Below are positions 36,570 to 48,286 of a stretch of DNA of 64,000 nucleotides, piece after piece. Origin of the DNA: Aliagarivorans marinus DSM 23064 (GTDB lineage Bacteria > Pseudomonadota > Gammaproteobacteria > Enterobacterales > Celerinatantimonadaceae); assembly GCF_000429485.1 (NCBI RefSeq), contig NZ_KE386907.1, positions 1 through 64,000 of the forward strand, read 5' to 3'. Each line of letters opens with the position of its first letter. Position 1 is the first letter of the stretch. Position numbers and translations under genes: made by a program. A model generated the notes under the pieces. The model was given only the letters and a program-made list of their open reading frames with translations, was not told where the DNA came from and did no database searches.

Positions 36570-37661
36570 ATGTCAGTACATGAGTTCAAACCTGATCTTC
36601 CGCCACCATCGTCAAGCCTTGGCGTAGTCGGCTGGCTGAAGACCAATCTGTTCAATGGTCCAGTAAACAGTATTGCCACCTTAGTGCTTCTGTACATTTT
36701 GGTGCCGCCACTGTGGTCTGCCTTTCAATGGATTTTCCTGAATGCAGACTGGGTCGGTGACTCCCGAGAGATGTGTACCAGCGGTGGTGCGTGTTGGGTG
36801 TTCATCAACGACCGTTTCGGCCAGTTTATCTACGGTTACTACCCTGTTGAGCTGCGCTGGCGAGTTGACGCCTTCTTCATCTCATTGGCCGTCATCATTG
36901 GCCTGTTGGTCTATGAAAAAACGCCGCAGCGCGCCAAGCTTGGTATCTTCTCTTTGACTATTTACCCCATCATCGTTTTCTTCCTGTTAAACGGTGGCGT
37001 GTTGGGTATGGAGCCGGTGGAGACGCACCGTTGGGGTGGCCTAATGCTAACCTTGGTGATTGCCATCGTCGGTATCGTTGCCGCACTGCCCTTCGGTATT
37101 GTGTTGGCACTGGGCCGCCGCTCAGAGATGCCGATCATTCGCAGTTTCTGCACCATCTTCATCGAGTTTTGGCGAGCGGTTCCGCTAATCACCGTGCTGT
37201 TTATGGCCTCGGTAATGCTGCCACTGTTCGTTAGCGAAGAGATTGAGTTCAACAAACTGCTGCGGGCGATGATTGGTATCATCTTGTTCCAATCTGCCTA
37301 TATGGCCGAGGTAATCCGTGGTGGCCTGCAAGCCATTCCAAAAGGCCAGTATGAAGCCGGTGAAGCACTTGGCCTTTCTTACTGGCAAAGTATGGGACTG
37401 ATCATTTTGCCGCAAGCGCTGAAGATTACCATCCCGTCAATTGTGAACACCTTTATCGCCCTGTTTAAAGACACCAGCTTAGTGTTGATTATTGGGCTGT
37501 TTGACTTGTTGGCCGTAGGCCAGGCCGCACTAGCTGACCCTGCGTGGTTGGGCTATTCAGTGGAAATGTATGTATTTGTTGCCTTTGTATTCTGGCTGTT
37601 CTGCTTTGGTATGTCGCGATACTCGATATACCTCGAGAAGAAGCTACATACAGGCCACTAA
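36570..37661 (+). CDS. aapM: Amino-acid ABC transporter permease AapM
   Basis: A 363-aa second permease. The N-terminal extension contains three or four helices, followed by the HisMQ-type domain with FIEFWRAVPLITVLF and the EAA loop YEAGEALGLSYWQSMGLIILPQALK. It pairs with AapQ to form the channel. Its start lies one base after the aapQ stop. Confidence 0.93.
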   Translation: MSVHEFKPDLPPPSSSLGVVGWLKTNLFNGPVNSIATLVLLYILVPPLWSAFQWIFLNADWVGDSREMCTSGGACWVFINDRFGQFIYGYYPVELRWRVDAFFISLAVIIGLLVYEKTPQRAKLGIFSLTIYPIIVFFLLNGGVLGMEPVETHRWGGLMLTLVIAIVGIVAALPFGIVLALGRRSEMPIIRSFCTIFIEFWRAVPLITVLFMASVMLPLFVSEEIEFNKLLRAMIGIILFQSAYMAEVIRGGLQAIPKGQYEAGEALGLSYWQSMGLIILPQALKITIPSIVNTFIALFKDTSLVLIIGLFDLLAVGQAALADPAWLGYSVEMYVFVAFVFWLFCFGMSRYSIYLEKKLHTGH

Positions 37662-37673
37662 CAAGGAAGAATT

Positions 37674-38435
37674 ATGAACCAAGCAACTAATCCTCAGCCT
37701 GAAACCGTGATTGAACTGAAAGGCATGAATAAATGGTACGGTGAGTTTCACGTACTCAAAGACCTCAACCTGAAAGTCACGAAAGGCGAGAAGATCGTTA
37801 TCTGTGGCCCGTCGGGCTCGGGCAAGTCGACCATGATCCGTTGTATCAACCGACTTGAAGAGCATCAAACTGGCCAGATTATCGTGAATGGCACCGAGTT
37901 AACTGCCGATTTGAAGAACATTCATATCGTGCGCAGCGACGTAGGTATGTGCTTCCAACACTTCAACTTGTTCCCTCACCTTACGGTGCTGCAGAACTGC
38001 TGCCTGGCACCGATCTGGGTGAAAAAGCTTCCTCAAGCGGAGGCTGAAGCGACTGCCATGAAGTACCTGGAGCGCGTGAAGATCCCCGACCAAGCCGACA
38101 AGTACCCCGGCCAGCTTTCCGGTGGTCAACAGCAGCGGGTAGCAATTGCGCGAAGCCTGTGTATGAACCCATCGATTATGCTGTTTGATGAGCCAACCTC
38201 CGCACTCGACCCAGAAATGGTACGCGAAGTACTGGATGTAATGGTTGAACTAGCAAATGAAGGGATGACCATGCTGTGTGTAACCCACGAAATGGGCTTC
38301 GCCAAGCAGGTAGCAGACCGGGTTATCTTTATGGATCGCGGGGAGATCATTGAAGAGAACGAACCAACCTCGTTCTTTGAGAATCCGCAGTCGGATCGCA
38401 CCAAGCTGTTCTTGAGTCAAATCCTCAATCACTAG
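37674..38435 (+). CDS. aapP: Amino-acid ABC transporter ATPase AapP
   Basis: A 253-aa ABC ATPase. Walker [10 protein letters not shown], the Q loop in [16 protein letters not shown], signature [15 protein letters not shown], Walker [13 protein letters not shown] and switch His in CVTHEMGFA are all intact. It powers uptake through AapQ/AapM. AAGGAAG precedes the ATG. Confidence 0.96.
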   Translation: MNQATNPQPETVIELKGMNKWYGEFHVLKDLNLKVTKGEKIVICGPSGSGKSTMIRCINRLEEHQTGQIIVNGTELTADLKNIHIVRSDVGMCFQHFNLFPHLTVLQNCCLAPIWVKKLPQAEAEATAMKYLERVKIPDQADKYPGQLSGGQQQRVAIARSLCMNPSIMLFDEPTSALDPEMVREVLDVMVELANEGMTMLCVTHEMGFAKQVADRVIFMDRGEIIEENEPTSFFENPQSDRTKLFLSQILNH

Positions 38436-38456
38436 AGGAAGCTTTCAGAGCAAACT

Positions 38457-38484
38457 AAAAAGGACGCCAATGGCGTCCTTTTTT
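38457..38484. terminator. Bidirectional terminator aapP/ihfA
   Basis: AAAAAGGACGCC, loop AAT, GGCGTCCTTTTTT. It serves the two converging operons. Confidence 0.88.
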
Positions 38485-38503
38485 ATCACTGAAGGAAATA
38501 CAA

Positions 38504-38800
38504 CTAGTCTTCTGGTTGCGCGTCTTCGACACGACTTTTCAGCTTCTGACCCGGGCGGAATGTCACTACCCGACGTGCTGAAATAGGAATGTCTTCCCCG
38601 GTTTTAGGGTTCCGGCCAGGACGCTCATTTTTTTCACGTAGATCGAAATTACCAAAACCAGACAGCTTAACCTGTTCACCATTTTCCAAAGCGCCCCTAA
38701 TTTCTTCAAAAAACGCTTCTACCACTTCTTTTGATTCACGTTTGCTGAAGCCGAGTTGTTCAAATAGATTCTCTGCAAGGTCAGCTTTAGTCAATGCCAT
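38504..38800 (-). CDS. ihfA: Integration host factor alpha subunit
   Basis: A 98-aa DNA-bending protein of the HU/IHF family. [20 protein letters not shown] opens the helical body, and the DNA-intercalating arm contains [14 protein letters not shown]. It starts two bases after the pheT stop, the usual gammaproteobacterial arrangement. GAGGGA precedes the ATG. Confidence 0.97.
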   Translation of the reverse strand: MALTKADLAENLFEQLGFSKRESKEVVEAFFEEIRGALENGEQVKLSGFGNFDLREKNERPGRNPKTGEDIPISARRVVTFRPGQKLKSRVEDAQPED

Positions 38801-38802
38801 AA

Positions 38803-41190
38803 CTAGTCCCTCAAGGATGCGTCAAACTCAGTTGCCAATGCAGCAACAACTTTATCAACGGTTGCTACGATTTCTTTTTCTTCCAAAGTTCGGTCTTGCT
38901 CTTGCAAGGTCATGCTAATCGCCAGACTCTGCATACCTTCTGCAACACCTTTCCCTTTGTATACATCGAACAAGTTTACGCCAACTATTTGATTTCCGCC
39001 AACTTTCTCTATGCAATTAATCAAATCTGCTGCAGCTATCTTGTCAGATACCAAAACCGCTAAGTCACGACGGTTTGCCGGGAACTTAGAAACCGGCTTC
39101 GCATCAGGCAAGGCACGCTGAGTTACCACTGATTGCTCAAGTTCGAACACGAATACCTTACCGCTAACGCCAAAGGCTTTACTGTGTTGCGGGTGTAGCG
39201 CGCCGATAACACCAACTTGCTTGCCATCGAACATAATCGCGGCACTCTGGCCCGGATGCAGCGCCGGGTGTTCACAGCGAGCAAAGCTGAACTTGTTTGC
39301 CTGAGCACTTAGCTCGATTAAGGCTTCTAGATCACCTTTGATATCGAAGAAATCGACTTCGCGGTTCTCTTGGTTCCAAGACTCTTGGTTCACCGTGCCG
39401 CTAATAGCGCCAGCGATCATAGGTACCTGGCTTACACCGTTTTCGGCGTCACTGTCTGGTACAAAACGTAGGCCAGTTTCGAAAATACGAACCCGTGACT
39501 GCTGGCGTTTTTGGTTGTACGAGATGGTATCAAGCAGGCCGGTAAGCAGGCTCAAACGCATCGCCGACATCTCAACCGAGATAGGATGTGGCAGCACCAT
39601 CGCCTCTTCGCCCGGATGCAGCAGCTCTTGACGCTTAGGGTCGACGAAGCTGTAGGTCACCGCTTCTTGATAGCCGCGTCCACACAGCAACTGACGGAGA
39701 CGGCTCAGAGGAATACCGGCTTCCTTAGTATCGTTCATTTTCAGCGCCGCTTGTGGCGAGATGTTTGGAATGTTGTTGTAGCCGTAGATGCGCGCCACTT
39801 CTTCAATCAGATCTTCTTCGATCTCCATGTCGAATCGGTAGCTTGGCGCTAGCGCCTTCCAACCCAGCTCAGATTCTTGCACTTCCATGCCTAGGCGTTG
39901 CAAGAACTCGGTCACTTGAGTGCGTTCGAAGGCTTGGCCAACGACTTTCTCAAGGCGGGCATGGCGTAGCGTAATCTCTGCGGCTTTAGGCAGCTTGTCT
40001 GAGTCGCCCGCTTCAACCACAGGGCCAACCTGGCCACCGCAGATCTCAACGATCAGTTGGGTGGCACGCTCCATGGCTTTGTACTGCAGCTGATAATCGA
40101 CACCACGCTCGTAGCGGTGTGAAGAATCGGTATGCAGGCCATATTGACGCGCGCGGCCAGTAATCGCCAGCTTGGCGAAGAAGGCACATTCAAGGAAGAT
40201 GTTTTCGCTGCTTTCGGTAACACCGGTCGCTTCACCACCGAAGATACCGGCCATAGCGATCGGGCCACGGTTATCGGTGATCGCCAACGTGTTCGACTGC
40301 AGCTCAACTTCGTTGCCATCGAGCAGAACCAGCTTCTCGCCCTCTCCCGCTGGGCGCACATTGATACCGCCTTGTAGCTTGTCTAGGTCAAAGGCATGCA
40401 TTGGCTGACCAAACTCGATAAGCACGTAGTTGGTGATATCGACTACGGGATCGATAGAACGAATACCGCTGCGACGCAGCTTTTCTACCATCCACAGAGG
40501 CGTCGTTGCTTTAACGTTAACGCCGCGGATCACGCGACCTAAGTACGTTGGGCACTGTTCGGTAGCGGTTACGGTAACCGGGAAGGTGTCATCGATAGAA
40601 GGCTCGACATCGTCCCAGCTAGGCTCGGTAACGTCCAAGTTGTTGAGTACGCCCACTTCGCGTGCCAGGCCTGCAATGCTCAGGCAGTCCGCACGGTTTG
40701 GCGTGAGGTCTACTTCGATAGCAACGTCGTTTAGCTGCAAGTAGTCACGCAGATCAGTGCCGATAGGCGCATCGGCGGGCAACTCCATGATGCCGTCGCC
40801 TTCGTCGCTTATACCCAGTTCACTGAACGCGCACAGCATGCCGTGAGACGGCTGACCACGCAGCTTCGCTTTCTTGATTTTGAAATCACCAGGCAGTACC
40901 GCGCCAACTTTCGCAACGGCCACTTTCAGGCCTGCGCGGCAGTTCGGTGCGCCACATACGATGTCGAGTAGCTCTTCTTCACCCACGTTCACTTTAGTCA
41001 CGCGTAGCTTGTCTGCATCTGGGTGCTGACCACACTCGACCACTTCGCCGATTACCACACCGTTGAAGTCACCGGCTACTGGCGCTACATCATCAACTTC
41101 CAAGCCGGCCATAGTGATCTGTTCGGCAAGCTCTTCACTGCTAATGGCTGGGTTAACCCACTCTCTTAGCCAAGATTCACTGAATTTCAT
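38803..41190 (-). CDS. pheT: Phenylalanyl-tRNA synthetase beta subunit
   Basis: A 795-aa protein charging tRNA-Phe together with PheS. A tRNA-binding OB domain lies at about 40-150 ([18 protein letters not shown]), B3/B4 editing domain around 200-400 ([10 protein letters not shown]), B5 domain around 400-475 and a C-terminal FDX-ACB anticodon-binding domain ([14 protein letters not shown]). It lies 11 bases after pheS. Confidence 0.97.
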   Translation of the reverse strand: MKFSESWLREWVNPAISSEELAEQITMAGLEVDDVAPVAGDFNGVVIGEVVECGQHPDADKLRVTKVNVGEEELLDIVCGAPNCRAGLKVAVAKVGAVLPGDFKIKKAKLRGQPSHGMLCAFSELGISDEGDGIMELPADAPIGTDLRDYLQLNDVAIEVDLTPNRADCLSIAGLAREVGVLNNLDVTEPSWDDVEPSIDDTFPVTVTATEQCPTYLGRVIRGVNVKATTPLWMVEKLRRSGIRSIDPVVDITNYVLIEFGQPMHAFDLDKLQGGINVRPAGEGEKLVLLDGNEVELQSNTLAITDNRGPIAMAGIFGGEATGVTESSENIFLECAFFAKLAITGRARQYGLHTDSSHRYERGVDYQLQYKAMERATQLIVEICGGQVGPVVEAGDSDKLPKAAEITLRHARLEKVVGQAFERTQVTEFLQRLGMEVQESELGWKALAPSYRFDMEIEEDLIEEVARIYGYNNIPNISPQAALKMNDTKEAGIPLSRLRQLLCGRGYQEAVTYSFVDPKRQELLHPGEEAMVLPHPISVEMSAMRLSLLTGLLDTISYNQKRQQSRVRIFETGLRFVPDSDAENGVSQVPMIAGAISGTVNQESWNQENREVDFFDIKGDLEALIELSAQANKFSFARCEHPALHPGQSAAIMFDGKQVGVIGALHPQHSKAFGVSGKVFVFELEQSVVTQRALPDAKPVSKFPANRRDLAVLVSDKIAAADLINCIEKVGGNQIVGVNLFDVYKGKGVAEGMQSLAISMTLQEQDRTLEEKEIVATVDKVVAALATEFDASLRD

Positions 41191-41201
41191 GTCATTAACC
41201 C

Positions 41202-42242
<1,041 letters not shown>

Positions 42243-42479
42243 TTACTGTAAATACCCGTTTCTAGCCACCCAATAACCAGAAAAATGTAAGTAAATTCAG
42301 TCACTGGGAAGCCTTTTGGAAGGCGTAGCCTGCGCTTGTCATTGCTCGCGTTCAAATTAGGCGATCGTAGCCCACGCTAAACAGTAATTGCTCAACCAAG
42401 GAGCGCTGGATTGATTTCCCGCAAGCCGCTTACTCGTCGCTGCTTTATTATGACAATACAATCAGCAATGGAGTGTAGA

Positions 42480-42791
42480 GTGTTGAATTTATTATATAAA
42501 CGCATTTACTGTTTCGCGTTCTTTGGTCTCGTTGCATTTAGCGGCCATGCAAATGCTCAAACTGAGGACACCAGCAAACAGATAGTGCTCGTCAACAGCT
42601 CAAAGCAGCCCGTTAAAGTCGAGCTTGATGGCGCGGTCATTAGTTTGCCACCAGTTGGTGGAAGTTTTATTGGATGTGTCGAAGAGCAGATAGTAGGGCT
42701 GGTCGTTCACGGCCAACAAAATCGCTATATCGAGGTGACTTGCGGAGAGCGACTTGGGTTTCCGCTAACGAGCACAACGGAGGGCAACTAA
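42480..42791 (+). CDS. Small secreted protein, unknown
   Basis: A 103-aa protein if it starts at the GTG 42480, which has GGAG about six bases upstream. It then has a signal peptide (LLYKRIYCFAFFGLVAFSGHANA) and a mature part of about 75 residues with two Cys (GGSFIGCVEEQ and IEVTCGERLG) likely to form a disulfide. In-frame alternatives are ATG 42450 and a TTG at 42411 with AAGGAG upstream. I do not recognise it. It is read with the next gene and inserted, on the opposite strand, between pheS and rplT. Confidence 0.55.
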   Translation: MLNLLYKRIYCFAFFGLVAFSGHANAQTEDTSKQIVLVNSSKQPVKVELDGAVISLPPVGGSFIGCVEEQIVGLVVHGQQNRYIEVTCGERLGFPLTSTTEGN

Positions 42792-42792
42792 T

Positions 42793-43092
42793 ATGCGATT
42801 GATTCCCATCGCTTTTATACTGGCGCTAATCACCGGCTGTGGCTCTGACGAGTTCGGATTTTCACAGTTCCGCTGCGATATCGTAGAGTCCTTCGCATGG
42901 AATGACTTCGACAGACAGCATGACCTACAGCAATGCTGGAACATTGAATCCACCTCTTCGCAATCTGAGGCCTTAGATATCTGCCTCGCACGAGTAATAC
43001 GCTATGCCGAGGATCGATATGTTTTCGATAGCAACGGCGAGCCACCACACACTATTGTTTATCAAGTATCAGAAGGCCTATGCGCTGGTTGA
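42793..43092 (+). CDS. Small lipoprotein, unknown
   Basis: A 99-aa protein with a lipoprotein signal: MRLIPIAFILALITGC, lipobox LITG-C at residue 16. The mature part contains four more Cys (at FRCDIV, QCWNIE, DICLAR and GLCAG), suggesting two disulfides in the periplasm. GGAGG precedes the ATG, one base after the previous stop, so the two genes form an operon. No family recognised. Confidence 0.65.
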   Translation: MRLIPIAFILALITGCGSDEFGFSQFRCDIVESFAWNDFDRQHDLQQCWNIESTSSQSEALDICLARVIRYAEDRYVFDSNGEPPHTIVYQVSEGLCAG

Positions 43093-43118
43093 GTTTTCAG
43101 CCACGGAATTTAGACAAT

Positions 43119-43146
43119 AAAAAAGAGGAGCAGATGCTCCTCTTTT
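43119..43146. terminator. Bidirectional terminator after the lipoprotein gene and rplT
   Basis: AAAGAGGAG and CTCCTCTTT arms around CAGATG, with A tract left and T tract right. Confidence 0.82.
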
Positions 43147-43176
43147 ACTTGCCTATGTTGTCAACGCATTAAGCGA

Positions 43177-43533
<357 letters not shown>

Positions 43534-43548
43534 TCAAACTCCTCTAAC

Positions 43549-43746
43549 TTATGCGTATGGCAACATACGGTTAACCGCAGGTACGTCTGAAGCACTCATC
43601 ATGTGCTTAGGACGCAGGTGGCGTTTAACCTTAGTACGACGCTTAGTCAGAATGTGACGAAGGCCAGATTGTTTAAACTTGTAACCGCCTGAAGCGGTCT
43701 TTTTAAAGCGCTTAGCAGCACCTTTGTTTGACTTCATTTTTGGCAT
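43549..43746 (-). CDS. rpmI: 50S ribosomal protein L35
   Basis: A 65-aa ribosomal protein beginning [16 protein letters not shown], with GLRHILTKR and KRHLRP as in all L35 proteins. The ATG at 43746 with GGAG ten bases upstream gives the standard length. The open frame extends six codons further upstream but is not needed. Confidence 0.97.
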   Translation of the reverse strand: MPKMKSNKGAAKRFKKTASGGYKFKQSGLRHILTKRRTKVKRHLRPKHMMSASDVPAVNRMLPYA

Positions 43747-43794
43747 TTTAAATGCACTCCGCATTGTCGTTAATAAATGTGCAGCAAGGCGAAC

Positions 43795-43823
43795 AAAAAC
43801 AGCTCACGGCGTAGCGCGAGCTG
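43795..43823 (-). terminator. Hairpin with T tract between infC and rpmI
   Basis: On the minus strand CAGCTCGCG, loop CTACGC, CGTGAGCTG (one G-T wobble), then TTTTT. It lies in the 99-base leader before rpmI and could attenuate rpmI-rplT transcription. Confidence 0.6.
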
Positions 43824-43845
43824 CTCGGTTACTTTTATGCCTTAA

Positions 43846-44388
43846 CTACTTCTTTTTCGGGGCCAGCACCATGACTGCCTGGCGACCTTCCATTTTCGGG
43901 AAAGCCTCAACAACAGCCAGTTCCTGCAAATCGTCTTTAATACGGTTTAACAGGTCAAAACCGAGGTTTTGGTGCGCCATTTCACGACCACGGAAACGTA
44001 GCGTGACTTTGGCTTTGTTGCCCTCTTCAAGAAAGCGAACCAGGTTGCGTAGTTTTACCTGATAGTCGCCTTCGTCAGTTCCAGGACGGAATTTAACTTC
44101 CTTAACCTGGATCTGCTTTTGCTTCTTCTTTTGTTCCTTAGCGTTCTTACTTTTCTCGTAAAGGAACTTGCCGTAGTCCATCACGCGGCACACTGGTGGC
44201 TCTGCGTTTGGCGAGATCTCTACCAGATCCATGCCTGCGGCTTCAGCTGCACGAAATGCTTCGTCCAGACTTACAATACCAACTGCTTCACCATCTGCTC
44301 CAGTGAGGCGGACCTCGCGAGCGCGAATTTCTTCATTAATTTTATGTGCTCTAGCAGCTTGCTGCTGCCCACGTCTTCCGGCTTTTAT
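43846..44388 (-). CDS. infC: Translation initiation factor IF-3
   Basis: A 180-aa factor, the same length as in E. coli, if translation starts at the ATA codon at 44388-44386. From that codon the protein reads [20 protein letters not shown] and then EVRLTG, aligning with the E. coli N-terminus. The first in-frame ATG at 44232 would remove 52 residues of the N-terminal domain. AGGA lies seven bases upstream, inside the last codons of thrS. A non-standard start (AUU in E. coli) is the basis of IF-3 autoregulation. The C-terminal domain ([18 protein letters not shown]) is intact. Confidence 0.93.
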   Translation of the reverse strand: MKAGRRGQQQAARAHKINEEIRAREVRLTGADGEAVGIVSLDEAFRAAEAAGMDLVEISPNAEPPVCRVMDYGKFLYEKSKNAKEQKKKQKQIQVKEVKFRPGTDEGDYQVKLRNLVRFLEEGNKAKVTLRFRGREMAHQNLGFDLLNRIKDDLQELAVVEAFPKMEGRQAVMVLAPKKK

Positions 44389-44391
44389 AAC

Positions 44392-46317
44392 TTAATCCTC
44401 GATCTTGTTATTTTTACGTTCTGCGATTTCCTGTTGAACGGTCGCAATAAAGGTGTCGACGTCAAATTTGCCCAGGTCTTCGCCTTTACGAGTACGCACT
44501 GCAACTTGGTTAGTTTCGACTTCTTTATCACCAACCACAAGCAGGTAAGGAATGCGCTTCAAAGTGTGTTCGCGGATTTTAAAGCCAATCTTCTCATTTC
44601 TCAAGTCCGCAGTGGCTCTAATTCCAGCATTATTTAGCTTAGCGACCACTTCGTTGGCAAATTCGGCCTGATTGTCGGTAATGTTCATTACCACAACCTG
44701 CTTTGGCGCCAACCAAGTTGGGAAGAAGCCGCTGTACTCTTCGGTAAGGATACCGATGAATCGCTCAAGCGATCCCAAGATAGCGCGGTGAATCATAACC
44801 GGCACTTTACGCTCGCCATCTTCAGCAACATAGCTTGAGCCCAAACGGCCAGGCATTGAGAAGTCCAGCTGGATGGTGCCGCACTGCCATGCACGGTCAA
44901 GACAGTCGTACAGGGTAAACTCAATCTTAGGCCCGTAGAACGCACCCTCACCTTCTTGAATCTCGAAATCCAGGTTGTTGGCTTTCAGAGCTTCGGCCAG
45001 TGCTTCTTCAGATTTGTCCCAAGTGGCATCATCACCGATGCGCTGGTCTGGACGAGTAGACAGTTTTACGTCGATCTCATCAAAGCCGAAGGTCTTGTAG
45101 GTATCAAATACCATCTCGATACAGGCAGTCACTTCCGCCTGGATCTGCTCTTCGGTACAGAATACGTGAGCATCATCTTGGGTAAAGCTACGTACGCGCA
45201 TCAGGCCGTGCAGTGAACCCGAAGGCTCGTTACGGTGCACAATACCAAACTCCGCCATACGGTATGGCAGGTCGCGGTAAGACTTCAAACCTTGGTTGAA
45301 GATCTGCAAGTGGCCCGGACAGTTCATTGGTTTAACTGCATAGGTGCGCTTTTCTGACTCGGTGGCGAAGATATTGTCGTGGTACTTATCCCAGTGACCG
45401 GATTTCTCCCACATGGATACGTCCATGATCATTGGGGCGCGAATTTCTTCGTAACCATACTTATCGAGCTGCTTACGCATAAAGCCTTCCAGCTCTTTGT
45501 AGATGGTCCAGCCATCAGCATGCCAGAACACCATACCCGGAGCTTCTTGCTGCCAGTGGAACAGATCCAAGGCTTTACCAATCTTACGGTGGTCGCGCTT
45601 CTCGGCTTCTGCCAAGCGCTGCAAGTAAGCTTTCAACTGCTTCTTATCGGCCCAGGCGGTACCGTAAACACGTTGCAGCATCTTATTGTTGCTGTCGCCA
45701 CGCCAGTAGGCACCGGCCACGTTCATAATCTTGAAGTGGTGACAGAACTTCATGTTAGGTACGTGCGGGCCACGACACATGTCCACGTACTCTTCGTGGT
45801 GGTACAAGCCCGGACGTGCATCTGCATCGATACCGTCGATGATTTCTACTTTGTAGCTTTCGCCGCGCGCTTCGAATACTTCACGCGCTTCGGCTACTGA
45901 AACGTTTTTCTTGATAACGTCGTAGTTGGTTTTCGCCAACTGCAGCATGCGTTTTTCAAGATTATCCAGATCTTCCTGGGTTAGCTTGTGCTCTAAATCG
46001 AGATCGTAATAGAAGCCATTATCGATGGTCGGGCCGATGGCCATCTTGCACTCGGGGAACATCTGCTTAATCGCATGTCCTAACAAGTGCGCGCAAGAGT
46101 GGCGAATAATTTCGAGGCCGTCTTCGTCGCGAGCGGTGATGATTGCAACGTCTGCGTCTTGCTCAACTAAGTCACAAGCGTCAACGCGTTCACCATTGAT
46201 ACGGCCGGCAATGCAGGCTTTAGCGAGACCGGGACCGATGTCCTGAGCAATCTGCATAATCGATACGGCTTCAGCGAATTCGCGCTTTGAACCATCAGGA
46301 AGAGTAATAACTGGCAT
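44392..46317 (-). CDS. thrS: Threonyl-tRNA synthetase
   Basis: A 641-aa class II synthetase. The N-terminal TGS domain ([13 protein letters not shown]), editing domain with [13 protein letters not shown], catalytic core with zinc ligands ([10 protein letters not shown], and His/Cys later), [14 protein letters not shown] and the C-terminal anticodon-binding domain are present. AAGGATTCTC precedes the ATG at 46317. The stop lies three bases before the infC start. Confidence 0.97.
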   Translation of the reverse strand: MPVITLPDGSKREFAEAVSIMQIAQDIGPGLAKACIAGRINGERVDACDLVEQDADVAIITARDEDGLEIIRHSCAHLLGHAIKQMFPECKMAIGPTIDNGFYYDLDLEHKLTQEDLDNLEKRMLQLAKTNYDVIKKNVSVAEAREVFEARGESYKVEIIDGIDADARPGLYHHEEYVDMCRGPHVPNMKFCHHFKIMNVAGAYWRGDSNNKMLQRVYGTAWADKKQLKAYLQRLAEAEKRDHRKIGKALDLFHWQQEAPGMVFWHADGWTIYKELEGFMRKQLDKYGYEEIRAPMIMDVSMWEKSGHWDKYHDNIFATESEKRTYAVKPMNCPGHLQIFNQGLKSYRDLPYRMAEFGIVHRNEPSGSLHGLMRVRSFTQDDAHVFCTEEQIQAEVTACIEMVFDTYKTFGFDEIDVKLSTRPDQRIGDDATWDKSEEALAEALKANNLDFEIQEGEGAFYGPKIEFTLYDCLDRAWQCGTIQLDFSMPGRLGSSYVAEDGERKVPVMIHRAILGSLERFIGILTEEYSGFFPTWLAPKQVVVMNITDNQAEFANEVVAKLNNAGIRATADLRNEKIGFKIREHTLKRIPYLLVVGDKEVETNQVAVRTRKGEDLGKFDVDTFIATVQQEIAERKNNKIED

Positions 46318-46521
46318 GAGAATCCTTATTTTACAGTGGTGATGCCTACCAAACATCACATGCAAAAATTCGTTACTGATTGAATTGATTAAATAAGTTT
46401 GCCCGTACAGTGGGCAAGCAACGTGCAATGTTAACTGGCCGGGCGCGCGCTTTCAATAGTGCTGCGAAAAGTAGGCGTTTATTCGGGTTATGGTCATACT
46501 AGAAGAAAAAGGAGCCCGGTT

Positions 46522-46725
46522 ATGAAAGACTACCTAGCGAAAAATATTCGTTGTCCTAACTGCGGCCACCACACCTCCGTCGAGCTAGACGCCAGCAATG
46601 GTGACCAAGAATTCTACGAAGACTGCCATGTCTGTTGCCACAGCATCCATTGCAGGCTGGAGCGAGACGAGCTCAGCGACAAACTCAGGCTATACGTCGA
46701 TGCCGATGACGAGCAAATCTTCTAG
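46522..46725 (+). CDS. CPXCG-motif cysteine-rich protein
   Basis: A 67-aa protein with CPNCGHHTSVEL and DCHVCCHSIHC, the paired cysteine motifs of a small conserved family probably binding zinc. AAGGAG precedes the ATG at 46522; the longer open frame has no such site. Function unknown. Confidence 0.85.
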   Translation: MKDYLAKNIRCPNCGHHTSVELDASNGDQEFYEDCHVCCHSIHCRLERDELSDKLRLYVDADDEQIF

Positions 46726-46900
46726 TTAACACCGCCGCTGAACCCGCACACATTTAGTCGCGGGCACAGATAGTTAGCTTGCCTGTTTTTCTACCCGCGA
46801 CCCACGCGCACTGATATCATAACGCCCTGATTTTCCGGATCCCGGTGCGCATTCTCACAGCGGAGGTAGTATCCCGTCCCAGCGACGTCTCTAATGCTCT

Positions 46901-48286
46901 ATGAATAGATTTTCTCAACGTTTCTCCAAGGAAATACCCGTCATTCTTCGCTTGGTTGCGCCTATCGTGGTTGCCCAGCTCACTATTACCGGAATGTCGT
47001 TTGTCGATACCATTATGGCGGGGCAAGTCAGCCCTACCGATTTGGCTGCAGTGGCGGTTGCAGCCAGCTTTATGAATCCGGTTATCCTGTTTATTCAGGG
47101 GATACTGATGGCGGTTACCCCATTGGTCGCCTATCAGATTGGCGCCAAACGTAGCGAGTCGGCCGCGCCACTAGTGCAGCAAGCGCTTTACATTAGCTTG
47201 TTTTTGGCGGCCGTGGCTTGGGTGCTGCTGTACCTAAGCCCTCAGGTGTTTGATATGATGGATGTCGACGACTCGCTGGTCATGCTTACTTCACGCTACC
47301 TGGTGTTCGTGAGTTTTGGTCTGCCTGCGTTTGCGAGCTACCAAGTGCTACGCGGACTTAACGAGGCAACCTCGAACATTAAAGTTATTATGCTGATCGG
47401 CGTGGCCGGGCTGGCGCTTAACGTGCCGGTTAACTATGCCTTCATCAATGGCGTAGGCCCTCTTCCCGCCTACGGCGGCGCAGGTTGCGGCATTGCCACC
47501 GCAATATGTAACTGGTTTATGTTGCTGGTGATGGTTGTCTATCTTAAGCGCAGCAGTAAAATGGCGCGCTTTGCACTGTTTTCTACCTTACACCCGCTTG
47601 ATTGGGCGTCAGTGAAACGCATCTTCTCGCTAGGCCTGCCTATTGGCGGCGCGATTTTTTGCGAGGTTACCCTGTTCTCCATGATTGCCCTGCTGCTTAG
47701 CCCGCTGGGTGCCAACATCGTAGCCGCTCACCAAATCGCGCTTAATTTCACCTCCATGGTGTTTATGTTGCCGCTGAGTATCGGCATTGCTCTGACGATT
47801 CGGGTAGGCCACCACATGGGGGCGAAAAACTACCCCGATGCACAAGCCGCTTCTTATAGTGGGCTAATCGTTGCCACCGCGATTAGCGTGATCACAGCGG
47901 CGATCACCGTCATTTTCCGATACGAAATTATCGCTTGGTATACCGACAACATGGCCGTTGCAGCGATCGCCGCGCCACTGTTTATCCTCGCAGCGCCCTA
48001 CCAATTCTCCGATGCTATGCAGGTATGTTGTGGCGGCGCACTACGTGGCTATCAGGACACCCGCTTCGTATTCGCGGTCACATTAGTCAGTTTCTGGCCC
48101 ATCGGTTTGGGCATTGGCAGCGTACTCACCTTTAAGGATTGGATAACCGAGCAACCGCTTGGGGTTGAAGGGTTTTGGTGGGCTATGGTTCTGGCATTGA
48201 CCACCTGCGCCATTGGGCTATTTAGCCGCCTGGTTTGGGCATCTAACAACCCATTACGCCTCAAGCTGGTTAGTCACCATGAATGA
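46901..48286 (+). CDS. norM: MATE multidrug efflux transporter, NorM type
   Basis: A 461-aa, 12-helix cation/drug antiporter. APIVVAQLTITGMSFVDTIMAGQVS, GLPIGGAIFCEVTLFSMIALLL and CCGGALRGYQDTRF match NorM. It exports cationic drugs using Na+ or H+. The ATG at 46901 lacks a strong ribosome-binding site. Its stop overlaps the following start (ATGA). Confidence 0.92.
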   Translation: MNRFSQRFSKEIPVILRLVAPIVVAQLTITGMSFVDTIMAGQVSPTDLAAVAVAASFMNPVILFIQGILMAVTPLVAYQIGAKRSESAAPLVQQALYISLFLAAVAWVLLYLSPQVFDMMDVDDSLVMLTSRYLVFVSFGLPAFASYQVLRGLNEATSNIKVIMLIGVAGLALNVPVNYAFINGVGPLPAYGGAGCGIATAICNWFMLLVMVVYLKRSSKMARFALFSTLHPLDWASVKRIFSLGLPIGGAIFCEVTLFSMIALLLSPLGANIVAAHQIALNFTSMVFMLPLSIGIALTIRVGHHMGAKNYPDAQAASYSGLIVATAISVITAAITVIFRYEIIAWYTDNMAVAAIAAPLFILAAPYQFSDAMQVCCGGALRGYQDTRFVFAVTLVSFWPIGLGIGSVLTFKDWITEQPLGVEGFWWAMVLALTTCAIGLFSRLVWASNNPLRLKLVSHHE

